Part shown: positions 38,094 through 46,521 of the stretch, in pieces
Position numbering within the stretch: the stretch's first letter is position 1
Layout: the number at the start of each line of letters is the position of its first letter
Assembly (NCBI RefSeq): GCF_002843425.1
Contig: NZ_NKXO01000021.1
Location: 1 to 61,849, forward strand
From: Raineya orbicola
GTDB taxonomy: Bacteria; Bacteroidota; Bacteroidia; Cytophagales; Thermonemataceae
DNA length: 61,849 bases
Direction: 5' to 3'
Notes under the pieces: model-generated
What the model was told of the DNA's origin: nothing
Seen by the model: only the letters and a program-made list of their open reading frames with translations
The model's database searches: none
Position numbers and translations under genes: made by a program

Positions 38094-39974
38094 ATGGCAA
38101 AATTCAGCTTTTCTCTGGCTTTTTTCCTACTACACAATTTACACGTAGTTTTTTCGCAGGTTGATGACTTTATCAGTAGTGGCAAAAAGCAATTAGCTTC
38201 TAAAAAATATATTGAAGCTATCAGCGATTTTGGCGAGGCAATTCGTTTCAATCCCAAAGCTACCGAAGCCTACTATGGTAGAGCAATGGCATATTTTGGC
38301 ACGCAGAATTATCAAAGAGCCTTGCAAGATATTCAGCAGGCAATTGGTTTGGATAAATCTCAAACTCGCTTTTTTGCTGAAAGAGCTAAAATTTATTTTG
38401 CTCTCCGAAATTACGAAAAAGCCGTTCAGGATTATAGTCAAGCTATTTTTGCAGAACCTCAAAATGCCCACTATTACCATCAAAGAGCCATTGTAAGACT
38501 TGCTCTGCAAGATTACGAAGGCGTTAATCAGGATGCCGAAAAGGCTTTGAATTTAGATAAAACCCAAACTGCCCCCTTCGCCGAACAAGGCATCGCTCTT
38601 TTTATGTTAAATTTCAAACAAGAAGCTCAAAGTTGCTTTGATAAATTTCTGGATACCCCCAAAGCTGAAAAATATGCTTTGCTTGCTGAAAGAATTTTTG
38701 AATTTACCCCCAAAAACACCGCCCTTTTACAAAAAGCCGAACAATGGATTGTAAGGGCTGTACAAATGGAAGATTCTTACAAACATAACTTTTTATATGC
38801 CTCTATTCTCAATTTGCAAGGCAAACAACTTGCCGCCCTTGATGTGTGTCAGAAGGCGATTAGTCTTGCGAAAAAAGAGAATGTTGGTTATGAAGAAGCT
38901 GAAAAACTTTTAGAAAAAATTAGCGAAGTTGATGATATTCCACCTGTTATAACGATAGTTTCACCTGCAGTAATGCGTGGAGGAATTATTGTAAGCCGTG
39001 AAGGGGAAATGAGCATTATTGGCAAGGCAACCGATGAAAGCGGGGTGAAAGAAGTATTCATCAACGGAAACCCCGCAAGGCTTTTTAGTAATGGTGATTT
39101 TAATGGAATAGCTCTCGTAAAACCTGATACCAAAACACTCACCATTGAAGCCACCGATAATAAAGGTAACACCGAAAAAGTGAATTTTCAAGTCATCAAA
39201 GATGTAGAAAAAACTACCGAAAGCAAACGTTTCAAAAATGTAGGCAAATCTTATGCTCTCATTTTTGCGACTAATACTTACGAATATTGGAATAACCTAA
39301 CTAATCCCATTCCCGATGCCGAAGCTGTTGCCAAAGATTTGAAGGAAATTTATAGCTACGAAATTGACTTGGTGCAAGATGCTACGCAAAACCAAATTAT
39401 TCTGAAACTCAAAGAGTACCTGCAAAAGAAATTTCAACCCAACGACCAACTGCTTATTTTCTTTGCAGGACACGGACAATATGATGAAACGTTTGGCGAG
39501 GGTTATGTAGTTGCCAAAGATTCCCGCCTTGATGATGAGGCAAAATCGTCTTACATTTCTTATTCTACCTTGCGAACTTACATCAACAACATTCAGGCAA
39601 AGCATATTCTCCTGGTAATGGACGTGTGCTTTGGCGGTACTTTTGACCCCTCGCTTGCCTCTAAAAACATTCGTGGTTTGCCTCCTAAACCCAATGATGA
39701 TGATATAGAGGCTTTTATACAGCGAAAAATGCAAGCTCGCACAAGGCGTTATATTACATCGGGAGGCAAAGAATATGTATCTGACGGCACCCCAGGAATG
39801 CACTCGCCTTTTGTGAGAAAATTTTTAGAGGCTTTGCGAAGCTATGGCGGAAAAGATAAAATTATCACCCTTGCCGAAATAATGATACACTTAGAAACTA
39901 TTTCCCCACAACCCCATTACGGCGAATTTGGCTCTAACGAACCGGGTAGCGATTTTCTGCTGATAGCAAAATAA
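38094..39974 (+). CDS. Exported TPR protein with C-terminal caspase-like (C14) domain
   Basis: A 626-residue protein. A signal peptide (MAKFSFSLAFFLLHNLHVVFSQ) is followed by about six TPR repeats (25-270; for example AISDFGEAIRFNPKATEAYY and AVQDYSQAIFAEPQNAHYY), an Ig-like sandwich at about 285-370 (DIPPVITIVSPAVMRGG) and a caspase-fold peptidase domain at about 380-626. The catalytic dyad is complete: H460 in FFAGHG and C512 in MDVCFGG. Bacterial metacaspase-like proteases cleave after basic or acidic residues; the target here is unknown. The signal peptide places it outside the cytoplasm. Confidence 0.88.
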   Translation: MAKFSFSLAFFLLHNLHVVFSQVDDFISSGKKQLASKKYIEAISDFGEAIRFNPKATEAYYGRAMAYFGTQNYQRALQDIQQAIGLDKSQTRFFAERAKIYFALRNYEKAVQDYSQAIFAEPQNAHYYHQRAIVRLALQDYEGVNQDAEKALNLDKTQTAPFAEQGIALFMLNFKQEAQSCFDKFLDTPKAEKYALLAERIFEFTPKNTALLQKAEQWIVRAVQMEDSYKHNFLYASILNLQGKQLAALDVCQKAISLAKKENVGYEEAEKLLEKISEVDDIPPVITIVSPAVMRGGIIVSREGEMSIIGKATDESGVKEVFINGNPARLFSNGDFNGIALVKPDTKTLTIEATDNKGNTEKVNFQVIKDVEKTTESKRFKNVGKSYALIFATNTYEYWNNLTNPIPDAEAVAKDLKEIYSYEIDLVQDATQNQIILKLKEYLQKKFQPNDQLLIFFAGHGQYDETFGEGYVVAKDSRLDDEAKSSYISYSTLRTYINNIQAKHILLVMDVCFGGTFDPSLASKNIRGLPPKPNDDDIEAFIQRKMQARTRRYITSGGKEYVSDGTPGMHSPFVRKFLEALRSYGGKDKIITLAEIMIHLETISPQPHYGEFGSNEPGSDFLLIAK

Positions 39975-39976
39975 AA

Positions 39977-41224
39977 TTATATCCATTTTTCTACAAGTTG
40001 CATAATTTTTTCAGTTGCACCAATGTTTTTTTGAACATAGTTTTGAGTAGCTTTTTTGCACTGTTGATAGAAAAGTTTATCTTGGTAGAGTTTTTCAAAT
40101 TTTACTAAAAGTTCGTTTTCGTCGGCTATACTCCAAGCAGTTTGCAAAGCGAGTAAATCTTGTGCTTCCTGAAACTTTTGAAAGGCTTTGTTGCCGAAAA
40201 ATATAGGCAAGCCGAAGGTAGCTGGTTCTAAAATATTATGTAGACCTTGTTTGTAAGCTCCCCCCACAAAAGCAAAGTCTGCATAGCGGTACAAGGCAGA
40301 AAGTATGCCTATGGTGTTTATTATCAATAACTTGTATTTTTGAGGAGAATTTTCTTCAGCTAATTCTGTGTAAAGCAAGGCGTTATACTTTTTCTGCAAA
40401 TTTCTTATTTCATTTTCGTGAATTTCGTGTGGGGCAACAATGATTTTAAGCGGCTTTTGAAATCTTTGTAAAAACTTTTCAATCACTGCTAAATCTTCTT
40501 GCCAAGCACTGCCTACAATAAGTAGAGGCGTATTGTTTTTGAATTGAGTAACTTTGGAAAAATTAGTTTCGTGTTTTTCTTGTAAGATTTGGGCTACTCT
40601 ATCAAAGCGAGTATCACCTGCAAGGCTCACAAAAGGAATATGCAAACCTTGAAGCAGTTGTAAAGAGTTTTCATTTTGCACGAAAATATGAGCAAAGCAA
40701 GCAAGCATTTTACGATGCAAAGAGCCATAAGGCTTGAAAAATAGTTGTTCCTTGCGAAAAATGGCAGAAAAAAGCACCACAGGAATATTTTTTTGCTTGG
40801 CAGTATGCAAAAAATGATACCAAAACTCGTATTTAGTCCAAAAAATGAGCTTTGGCTGAACAATACTCAAAAAGTTCAGGGCGTTATCAGGGGTATCGGT
40901 GGGCAAATAGGTAATTAAATCGGCTTTATCATAGTTTTTTCGGACTTCATAGCCCGAAGGAGAATAAAAAGTCAGAACTATCTGAAAATCAGGATATTTT
41001 TCTCTAAATTTTTCCAAAACGGGGCGAGCTTGCTCAAACTCACCCAAAGAAGCACAATGAAACCAAACCTTCTGTTTATGCTTGGAAATTTTACTTTGTA
41101 AAGTACCCCAAATGTCTTTTCTACCTTTTTTCCAGAGTTGGGCTTTTTTATTGCCAAAAATTGCCGCTATCTGTATGCACCAAAAATAACACCTCGTAAC
41201 GAGGTTGTACAGCCATACCTGCAT
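39977..41224 (-). CDS. waaA: 3-deoxy-D-manno-octulosonic acid transferase
   Basis: A 415-residue inner-membrane-associated glycosyltransferase that adds Kdo to lipid A precursor. Family features are the N-terminal hydrophobic anchor, WFHCASLGEFEQARPVLEKF, LTFYSPSGYEVRKNY, WTKYEFWYHFL and, in the second lobe, FAFVGGAYKQGLHNILEPA. Together with lptE it shows a conventional LPS-bearing outer membrane. Length is normal. Confidence 0.95.
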   Translation of the reverse strand: MQVWLYNLVTRCYFWCIQIAAIFGNKKAQLWKKGRKDIWGTLQSKISKHKQKVWFHCASLGEFEQARPVLEKFREKYPDFQIVLTFYSPSGYEVRKNYDKADLITYLPTDTPDNALNFLSIVQPKLIFWTKYEFWYHFLHTAKQKNIPVVLFSAIFRKEQLFFKPYGSLHRKMLACFAHIFVQNENSLQLLQGLHIPFVSLAGDTRFDRVAQILQEKHETNFSKVTQFKNNTPLLIVGSAWQEDLAVIEKFLQRFQKPLKIIVAPHEIHENEIRNLQKKYNALLYTELAEENSPQKYKLLIINTIGILSALYRYADFAFVGGAYKQGLHNILEPATFGLPIFFGNKAFQKFQEAQDLLALQTAWSIADENELLVKFEKLYQDKLFYQQCKKATQNYVQKNIGATEKIMQLVEKWI

Positions 41225-41266
41225 TGAAATAAAAGTTTAGGCTTTAGTTCAGCCCCTCAAAACTTA

Positions 41267-42865
41267 TCAAAAAGGCGGATTATCTTCATCAAATTCAGAG
41301 GGCTGGTTTTGGGAAGTTTTATTGTTTCTTTCGTTAATTTTACTACCTATTACAAATTGAGAGCTATTAGGAGGATTTTCCTGAAACTCTGACGGAATTT
41401 GTGGAGTTGTAGGGAAATTAGAAAAGTTTTCAAAAGAAGCCCCTACGTCAGCTATTTGACTATCTTCCCAATTGGTAAATTTCGTAAATTCGCCTATAAA
41501 ACGTAACCTCACAGTATCAGTTGAGCCATTGCGGTGCTTGGCGACTATTACCTCACCGAGTTGATTAGTAGGCATACCATTTTCGTCTTGTGTAATTTTA
41601 TAGTATTCAGGACGATATAAAAACATCACTACATCTGCATCTTGCTCAATAGAGCCAGATTCACGCAAATCCGAAAGTTGTGGTTTTTTATCACCTCCAC
41701 GCGTTTCTACGGCACGGCTTAGCTGTGCTAATGCAATTACAGGGATATTGAGTTCTTTGGCTAAATTTTTCAAAGACCTTGAAATATAAGCAATTTCTTG
41801 CTCGCGATTTCCGCCCTTACCCATATCACCCCCCGACATCAATTGCAGATAATCAATCACTATCATTTGAATATTGTTCTGAGCCGCCAAACGGCGTGCT
41901 TTGGCTCTTAATTCTAACACCGAAAGTGCGGGGGTATCATCAATAATAATAGGAGCTTCCATAAGGCGTCCTAAACGCGTGTGCATATAACGCACTTCTT
42001 CATCAGAGAGCTGTCCTTTTTTGATTTTTTCACTTCTTATTTCGGCTTCCAAAGAAATCAGACGATTGACCAGCTCAGTAGCCGACATTTCCAAAGAAAA
42101 AATAGCAACAGGCATACCAAAATCAATGGCGGCATTACGAGCCATAGAAAGCATAAAAGCACTTTTACCCATACCCGGACGAGCCGCTACAATAATCAAA
42201 TTAGATTTCTGAAAGCCCGCTGTGAGCCTATCCAAATCCCGAAAACCCGTGGGTACGCCTGTAAGTCCATCTTTACGATTTTTTTTCTCCTCAATTTCCT
42301 GCAAAGTCTTTTTCATCAGGTCTTCCATCATCATATAATTTTTCCGAATATTGTTTTCGGAAATATCAAAAAAACTTTTTTCAGCTAAATCCAGCAGGTC
42401 AAATACATCAGTACTATCTTCGTAAGCCATAGTGCCTACTTTGCTCACTACTTCAATAATTCGCCTTTTGATATAGGTTTCCAACACTATACGGGCGTGA
42501 TAAGCGATATTTGCCGCCGAATTTACTTTGGAGGTAAGTTCAGCTAAATACATAGCCCCACCTGCCGCTTCTAACTTACCCATTTTTTGAAGTCTATTCT
42601 TGACGGTCATTATATCAATAGGCTGAGCTTCGCTAAAAAGAAAAGTAATTGCTCGGTAAATTTCCTGATTACGAGGGTCATAGAAGCAGTCTGGGTTCAG
42701 AATATCCCCTACTTCCATTATGGCATTTTTTTCAAGCATTAAAGCTCCCAAAACAATTTCTTCAACATCACGAGCTTGTGGAGGAACTTTCCCCAACGTA
42801 TTCAAAGCGGCATTACTTGTAGGTTTTGCCTTTCGCAAACCAACTTCTACATTTTCTTTCTCCAT
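41267..42865 (-). CDS. dnaB: Replicative DNA helicase
   Basis: A 532-residue hexameric helicase that opens the replication fork. The N-terminal DnaB domain begins VPPQARDVEEIVLGALMLEK; the RecA-like domain carries Walker A AARPGMGKSAF, Walker B MIVIDYLQLM and LRESGSIEQDADVVMFLYRP. The start at 42865 (MEKENVEVGLRKAK) is preferred to an open stretch of 31 codons upstream that has no family similarity. No intein is present. The C-terminal 60 residues are low in complexity and rich in N, S and P. Confidence 0.96.
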   Translation of the reverse strand: MEKENVEVGLRKAKPTSNAALNTLGKVPPQARDVEEIVLGALMLEKNAIMEVGDILNPDCFYDPRNQEIYRAITFLFSEAQPIDIMTVKNRLQKMGKLEAAGGAMYLAELTSKVNSAANIAYHARIVLETYIKRRIIEVVSKVGTMAYEDSTDVFDLLDLAEKSFFDISENNIRKNYMMMEDLMKKTLQEIEEKKNRKDGLTGVPTGFRDLDRLTAGFQKSNLIIVAARPGMGKSAFMLSMARNAAIDFGMPVAIFSLEMSATELVNRLISLEAEIRSEKIKKGQLSDEEVRYMHTRLGRLMEAPIIIDDTPALSVLELRAKARRLAAQNNIQMIVIDYLQLMSGGDMGKGGNREQEIAYISRSLKNLAKELNIPVIALAQLSRAVETRGGDKKPQLSDLRESGSIEQDADVVMFLYRPEYYKITQDENGMPTNQLGEVIVAKHRNGSTDTVRLRFIGEFTKFTNWEDSQIADVGASFENFSNFPTTPQIPSEFQENPPNSSQFVIGSKINERNNKTSQNQPSEFDEDNPPF

Positions 42866-42877
42866 AATTTTGAGATT

Positions 42878-42899
42878 AAGGATTACAAAAATAATCCTT
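42878..42899. repeat. Perfect inverted repeat between dnaB and the radical-SAM gene
   Basis: AAGGATTA (42878-42885) and TAATCCTT (42892-42899) are perfectly complementary around six bases. It lies 12 bases upstream of the dnaB start in the divergent intergenic region. It could be an operator or a transcript hairpin in the dnaB leader; nothing further can be said. Confidence 0.5.
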
Positions 42900-42973
42900 T
42901 TCAAAGACAAAGCGTGGCAGTTTTCTGAAAAAATTTTTGAAAAAATTGTAACTTGCACAAAAATAAGTGCTTA

Positions 42974-43993
42974 ATGAATCCCCTACAAGATACCCTCAAC
43001 CTTTTCGGCAAACTTTCTTTTCCCAAAGTTTGGAACGTTGCCAAAACAATAAGCAGTTATTATGTTTCACGTTTGCTGAAAAAGCCGTTTCATTGGGGTT
43101 TGCCTTATAGTGTTTCCATTGAGCCTACCACAGCTTGCAATCTGCGATGCCCCGAATGCCCCAGTGGTTTGCGAGCCTTTTCGCGTCCTACGGGTGTATT
43201 AGAAAAAGATTTTTACCAAAAAACTATTGATGAGCTTTCTAATCATTTGATTTACTTGATTTTATATTTTCAAGGAGAACCTTATTTGCACCCCCATTTT
43301 TTTGATTTGGTTTCTTATGCTTCTCAAAAAAACATTTACACGGCAACCTCTACCAATGCTCATTATTTACACGAAAAAAATGCCCAAAAAACTCTTGATA
43401 GTGGCTTGGATAGGCTAATCATTTCTATTGACGGCACCACCCAAGAAACTTACGAGCAGTACAGAATAGGTGGAAATTTAGAGAAAGTCTTACTTGGCAC
43501 CGAAACCTTGCTTAATTTGCGAAAAAAAGGCAATTACCAAAAACCCTATACCATTTTTCAGTTCTTGGTTGTGAAACCGAATGAACATCAAATTGAGGAG
43601 GTAAAGCGTTTGGCAAAAAATTTAGGCGTTGATAAAGTGGCTTTCAAAACCGCTCAAATCTATGACTATGAAAATGGCTCTCGGCTTATGCCTTCCAATA
43701 GCAAATATAGCCGCTATGCTTTGCAAAGCAATGGCAAGTATGCTATCAAAAACCCACTGCTTAATCAATGTTGGCGAATGTGGCAAGGCTGTGTAATTAC
43801 TTGGGACGGCAAAATTGTGCCTTGTTGTTTTGATAAAGATGCGACCCATCAGCTTGGTAACTTGCAAGAAAAAACTTTGCGAGAAATCTGGCAATCAGAG
43901 GCTTATCAAAATTTTCGCCAAAAACTGCTCATTTCTCGCAAAGAAATAGATATTTGTCAGAATTGCACCGAAGGCACAAAAGTGTGGGCTTGA
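42974..43993 (+). CDS. Radical SAM/SPASM domain protein
   Basis: A 339-residue iron-sulfur enzyme. The radical-SAM cluster motif is TTACNLRCPECPSG (CX3CX2C), followed by LYFQGEPYLHP and a TIM-barrel pattern (LIISIDGTTQETYEQYR). The C-terminal SPASM region has CWRMWQGCVITWDGKIVPCC and a final CQNC for auxiliary clusters. Members modify peptides or small molecules. No precursor peptide gene or peptidase is adjacent, so the substrate is unknown. It ends two bases from a convergent sugar-isomerase gene. Confidence 0.9.
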   Translation: MNPLQDTLNLFGKLSFPKVWNVAKTISSYYVSRLLKKPFHWGLPYSVSIEPTTACNLRCPECPSGLRAFSRPTGVLEKDFYQKTIDELSNHLIYLILYFQGEPYLHPHFFDLVSYASQKNIYTATSTNAHYLHEKNAQKTLDSGLDRLIISIDGTTQETYEQYRIGGNLEKVLLGTETLLNLRKKGNYQKPYTIFQFLVVKPNEHQIEEVKRLAKNLGVDKVAFKTAQIYDYENGSRLMPSNSKYSRYALQSNGKYAIKNPLLNQCWRMWQGCVITWDGKIVPCCFDKDATHQLGNLQEKTLREIWQSEAYQNFRQKLLISRKEIDICQNCTEGTKVWA

Positions 43994-43994
43994 G

Positions 43995-44999
43995 CTACCA
44001 CGCTTCTTTGGCGAGTTCGTTTTTGAGGTGTGTAATAATATCCACAGGAAAAGCATCAACGCCATTTTTCTCTGCCAAAAAGAGCGAAGCCCAATCAAAA
44101 ACATTTATCAGATATAAGGCTTGTTCTATGAAACTTGTACCTTGTGCCTGAATGATTTGCAGTGCAGACGTTTTTTCTCGGAAAATAGGCTCACATATAT
44201 CCATACGCAGACGGGTACGAGGGTGGTCGTAAGTGGTTTTTACAAGCAAAACAGCCGTATTCTGATAGTATGTTTTGCCTAATTGCCAGCCTACAAGCTC
44301 GTTATGGTTCATTTCAGGGAAAATATGCGTGTGGCAGAGTTGCTTGGCATTTTCATTGATTTGCTGTTGGAAGCGGGTAATCACTGCTTGCAAGCGTGTA
44401 TCGCTGTAAATAAATGGAATTTTTCCATAACAAAGTGTTGCAATTTTTTGAGCCTCTGCTTGAATTTCAGATTGTTTCCGCTCTAACAAATCCACAGACG
44501 CAAGTAAATCAGCTTCAAAATCATATTGTAGTAAGCCGTAATGCTTCAAAAGAAATAAGATTTGCACAAAAGAATATCCCAAAAACGCCCTCGGGCAAGG
44601 GGCTTCGTTGGGAATTTGTACATAGTCGTAGCCCTTTGCTTGGGCAATTTCAATGAGTTTGCCTCCCGAACTTATGCAGGCAATTTTAGCATCTTTTACC
44701 TGCGAAAGCGAAATAAGCGTTTCTTCAGTACCGCCTGAAAAAGAAGACGCTATAAAAAGAGTATTTTTGCCTATAAATTTAGGTATTTCGTAATTTTTAC
44801 CGACTATTAAAGGCACTTGCATAGCAGGCGAAACGATGCTTTCTACCAAATTTCCACCAATGCCTGAACCTCCCAATCCTGCTACAAACACATTTTGAAT
44901 TTCCTCGTTATGAGCAGTTGTGCGAATTTTTTTCCCAATTTCAACGGCTTTGCGAATTTGTGAGGGAAAACCCTCTATAAGTTTTTGCATAGCAGACAT
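43995..44999 (-). CDS. Bifunctional phosphoglucose/phosphomannose isomerase (SIS domain)
   Basis: A 334-residue enzyme of the bacterial/archaeal PGI/PMI type. Two SIS subdomains are visible: VAGLGGSGIGGNLVE, then SSFSGGTEETL, and the family hallmark EMNHNELVGW near residue 240. It interconverts fructose 6-phosphate with glucose 6-phosphate and mannose 6-phosphate. The start MSAMQKLIEGFPSQIRKAVE at 44999 is favoured over an ATG seven codons upstream. It is followed by no co-directional partner but lies just after the GSCFA gene on the same strand. Confidence 0.92.
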   Translation of the reverse strand: MSAMQKLIEGFPSQIRKAVEIGKKIRTTAHNEEIQNVFVAGLGGSGIGGNLVESIVSPAMQVPLIVGKNYEIPKFIGKNTLFIASSFSGGTEETLISLSQVKDAKIACISSGGKLIEIAQAKGYDYVQIPNEAPCPRAFLGYSFVQILFLLKHYGLLQYDFEADLLASVDLLERKQSEIQAEAQKIATLCYGKIPFIYSDTRLQAVITRFQQQINENAKQLCHTHIFPEMNHNELVGWQLGKTYYQNTAVLLVKTTYDHPRTRLRMDICEPIFREKTSALQIIQAQGTSFIEQALYLINVFDWASLFLAEKNGVDAFPVDIITHLKNELAKEAW

Positions 45000-45022
45000 A
45001 ATCCCAAAAAATTTTTGCAAAA

Positions 45023-45994
45023 TTAAACGAAATTTTGAATTTGCCTTTGCACTTCTGCAATTTCTTTACTTACATCAAGATTTTTTTGCATTGCTTGTAG
45101 CTCTTGTAAAAGATTTTTCAAAAATTTTTGGTGTGCCTCACCTTTTGGGTTGAAAGGTTTATGCTGAATTTTTTGTGAAATTTTTTGCCATTCGGCAAGC
45201 ATTTTTTGTGTTTCGGCGGGTATAAAAGTTTCTTGAAATTTCTGCCAAATATAATTTTCTGCCTGCGGTGTAACGTGCAGTAAATCATCGGTATAGAACC
45301 TGTAATCTCGCAGGTCGTCCATTACCAGCTCAAAAGCAGGAAAATAATGCACATTTTCATACTTTTCTTGCAAGTAGTGGCAAGCCAAACGTAAAACCGC
45401 CTTGCTAACTGAATTGAGTGGCAAAGTATCTTTCAGATGTCTTACAGGACTAATAGTAAGAATGACTTTTTTCCCCTGCAAAATAGAAACGCTTTGCTCA
45501 AAATCTGTTAAAATCTCCTCTACTGAAAGCAACCTTTTTTGAAAAAGTGAAGCGGGCATTTTATGACAATTCGCAACAAGGTGTTTTTCTGCGGTTTCAT
45601 ATGCCCAAGCCGTTCCGAAAGTGAGCAAAATTATGGAGGTATTTGCAAAAAATTGAGCTGTTTGACTTACTTTTTCACGAATATTTTGCCAAAGAGTTTC
45701 TTGGGTTTCGGCTCGCAAAGCAGAATGAAAATCATAGTGAAACCAAATTTTTTCGGGATTCTCTACACAAAATTTACTCTGTGGCAACTCTACACCCGCA
45801 CAAAAACGAAGCAAGCGAAAAATAGAAACAGGGTTGTAAATAGTACCAAATGGATTGATAGCTACTTGCCACTTATTTTCAGCAAGTTTTTTGCCAATCG
45901 CATCGGCAAAGCACGAACCCAAAGTCAAAATCTTGTGCGTGTGTGTAAGAAAGGGATATTTTTCTGCAATATGTAGTTCAGTTCGCCATTGCAT
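45023..45994 (-). CDS. GSCFA domain-containing protein
   Basis: A 323-residue protein of the GSCFA family, named for the motif seen here in ILTLGSCFADAIGKKL. Other conserved blocks are NPFGTIYNPVSI, LLTFGTAWAY, LTISPVRHLKD and YFPAFELVMDDLRDYRFY, consistent with an SGNH-like esterase fold. The biological role is not established. It lies 23 bases upstream of the sugar-phosphate isomerase start and is probably co-transcribed with it. Confidence 0.92.
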   Translation of the reverse strand: MQWRTELHIAEKYPFLTHTHKILTLGSCFADAIGKKLAENKWQVAINPFGTIYNPVSIFRLLRFCAGVELPQSKFCVENPEKIWFHYDFHSALRAETQETLWQNIREKVSQTAQFFANTSIILLTFGTAWAYETAEKHLVANCHKMPASLFQKRLLSVEEILTDFEQSVSILQGKKVILTISPVRHLKDTLPLNSVSKAVLRLACHYLQEKYENVHYFPAFELVMDDLRDYRFYTDDLLHVTPQAENYIWQKFQETFIPAETQKMLAEWQKISQKIQHKPFNPKGEAHQKFLKNLLQELQAMQKNLDVSKEIAEVQRQIQNFV

Positions 45995-46027
45995 ATTAAA
46001 ACTTGAAAGAAAATGATTTTTTACGAG

Positions 46028-46489
46028 TTATTTTTGATTTTTGCAAGGTTTTTTGCGGCGAGTATCTGTAACTTGAATAATTTTCCAAACACCTTCTTTT
46101 TCACGAAAAAGTTGAAAAGCATTTACCCCACAATGGCTAAAACGCTCGCCTACAAAAAAGCTGTACTCTGTCCATACACTTGCCAAATTATCGTCAATTT
46201 GAATATGATAATTTTCAATTTTTTCAATATAAGGTTCAGGGTGCGGTGTTCCGATAACCTTAATAAACCCTTCAATACTTTCCTCTTGCAAAATAGCTTG
46301 CCCATTTTTATCAAAAGCAGTAGTATGCAAACGAGCCGAAGCGTGAAAAACACTTTTTACCATTGTAGAATCACCCTTTTTCATTCCTTCAAAAAGGCGG
46401 TCAATAGTCTGACGAACAGCAGTTTTTTCTTTATTTGTTTGAGCAAAACCGCTATGAGCGATAAGTAATAAAAGAAGCAACCAAGGCAT
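46028..46489 (-). CDS. Exported NTF2-like (SnoaL/DUF4440-type) protein
   Basis: A 153-residue protein with a signal peptide (MPWLLLLLLIAHSGFAQ) and a cone-shaped NTF2-like domain: TAVRQTIDRLFEGMKKGDS, a central strand region and VWKIIQVTDTRR at the end. Such domains bind small ligands or serve as scaffolds; none of the neighbouring genes indicates which. The lysine-rich tail (KKPCKNQK) is unusual. Confidence 0.82.
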   Translation of the reverse strand: MPWLLLLLLIAHSGFAQTNKEKTAVRQTIDRLFEGMKKGDSTMVKSVFHASARLHTTAFDKNGQAILQEESIEGFIKVIGTPHPEPYIEKIENYHIQIDDNLASVWTEYSFFVGERFSHCGVNAFQLFREKEGVWKIIQVTDTRRKKPCKNQK

Positions 46490-46521
46490 AGAAGTATAAA
46501 TTTAGCTAAAACTATTACGAT

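Noticed and set aside
42866-42958. Extended N-terminus for DnaB
   Set aside because: The region overlaps the divergent promoter area and an inverted repeat, and the family-like sequence starts after 42865.
43995-44999. KpsF/GutQ-type arabinose-5-phosphate isomerase
   Set aside because: Two SIS halves and the ExNHNE-type motif fit the PGI/PMI family; no CBS domains are present.
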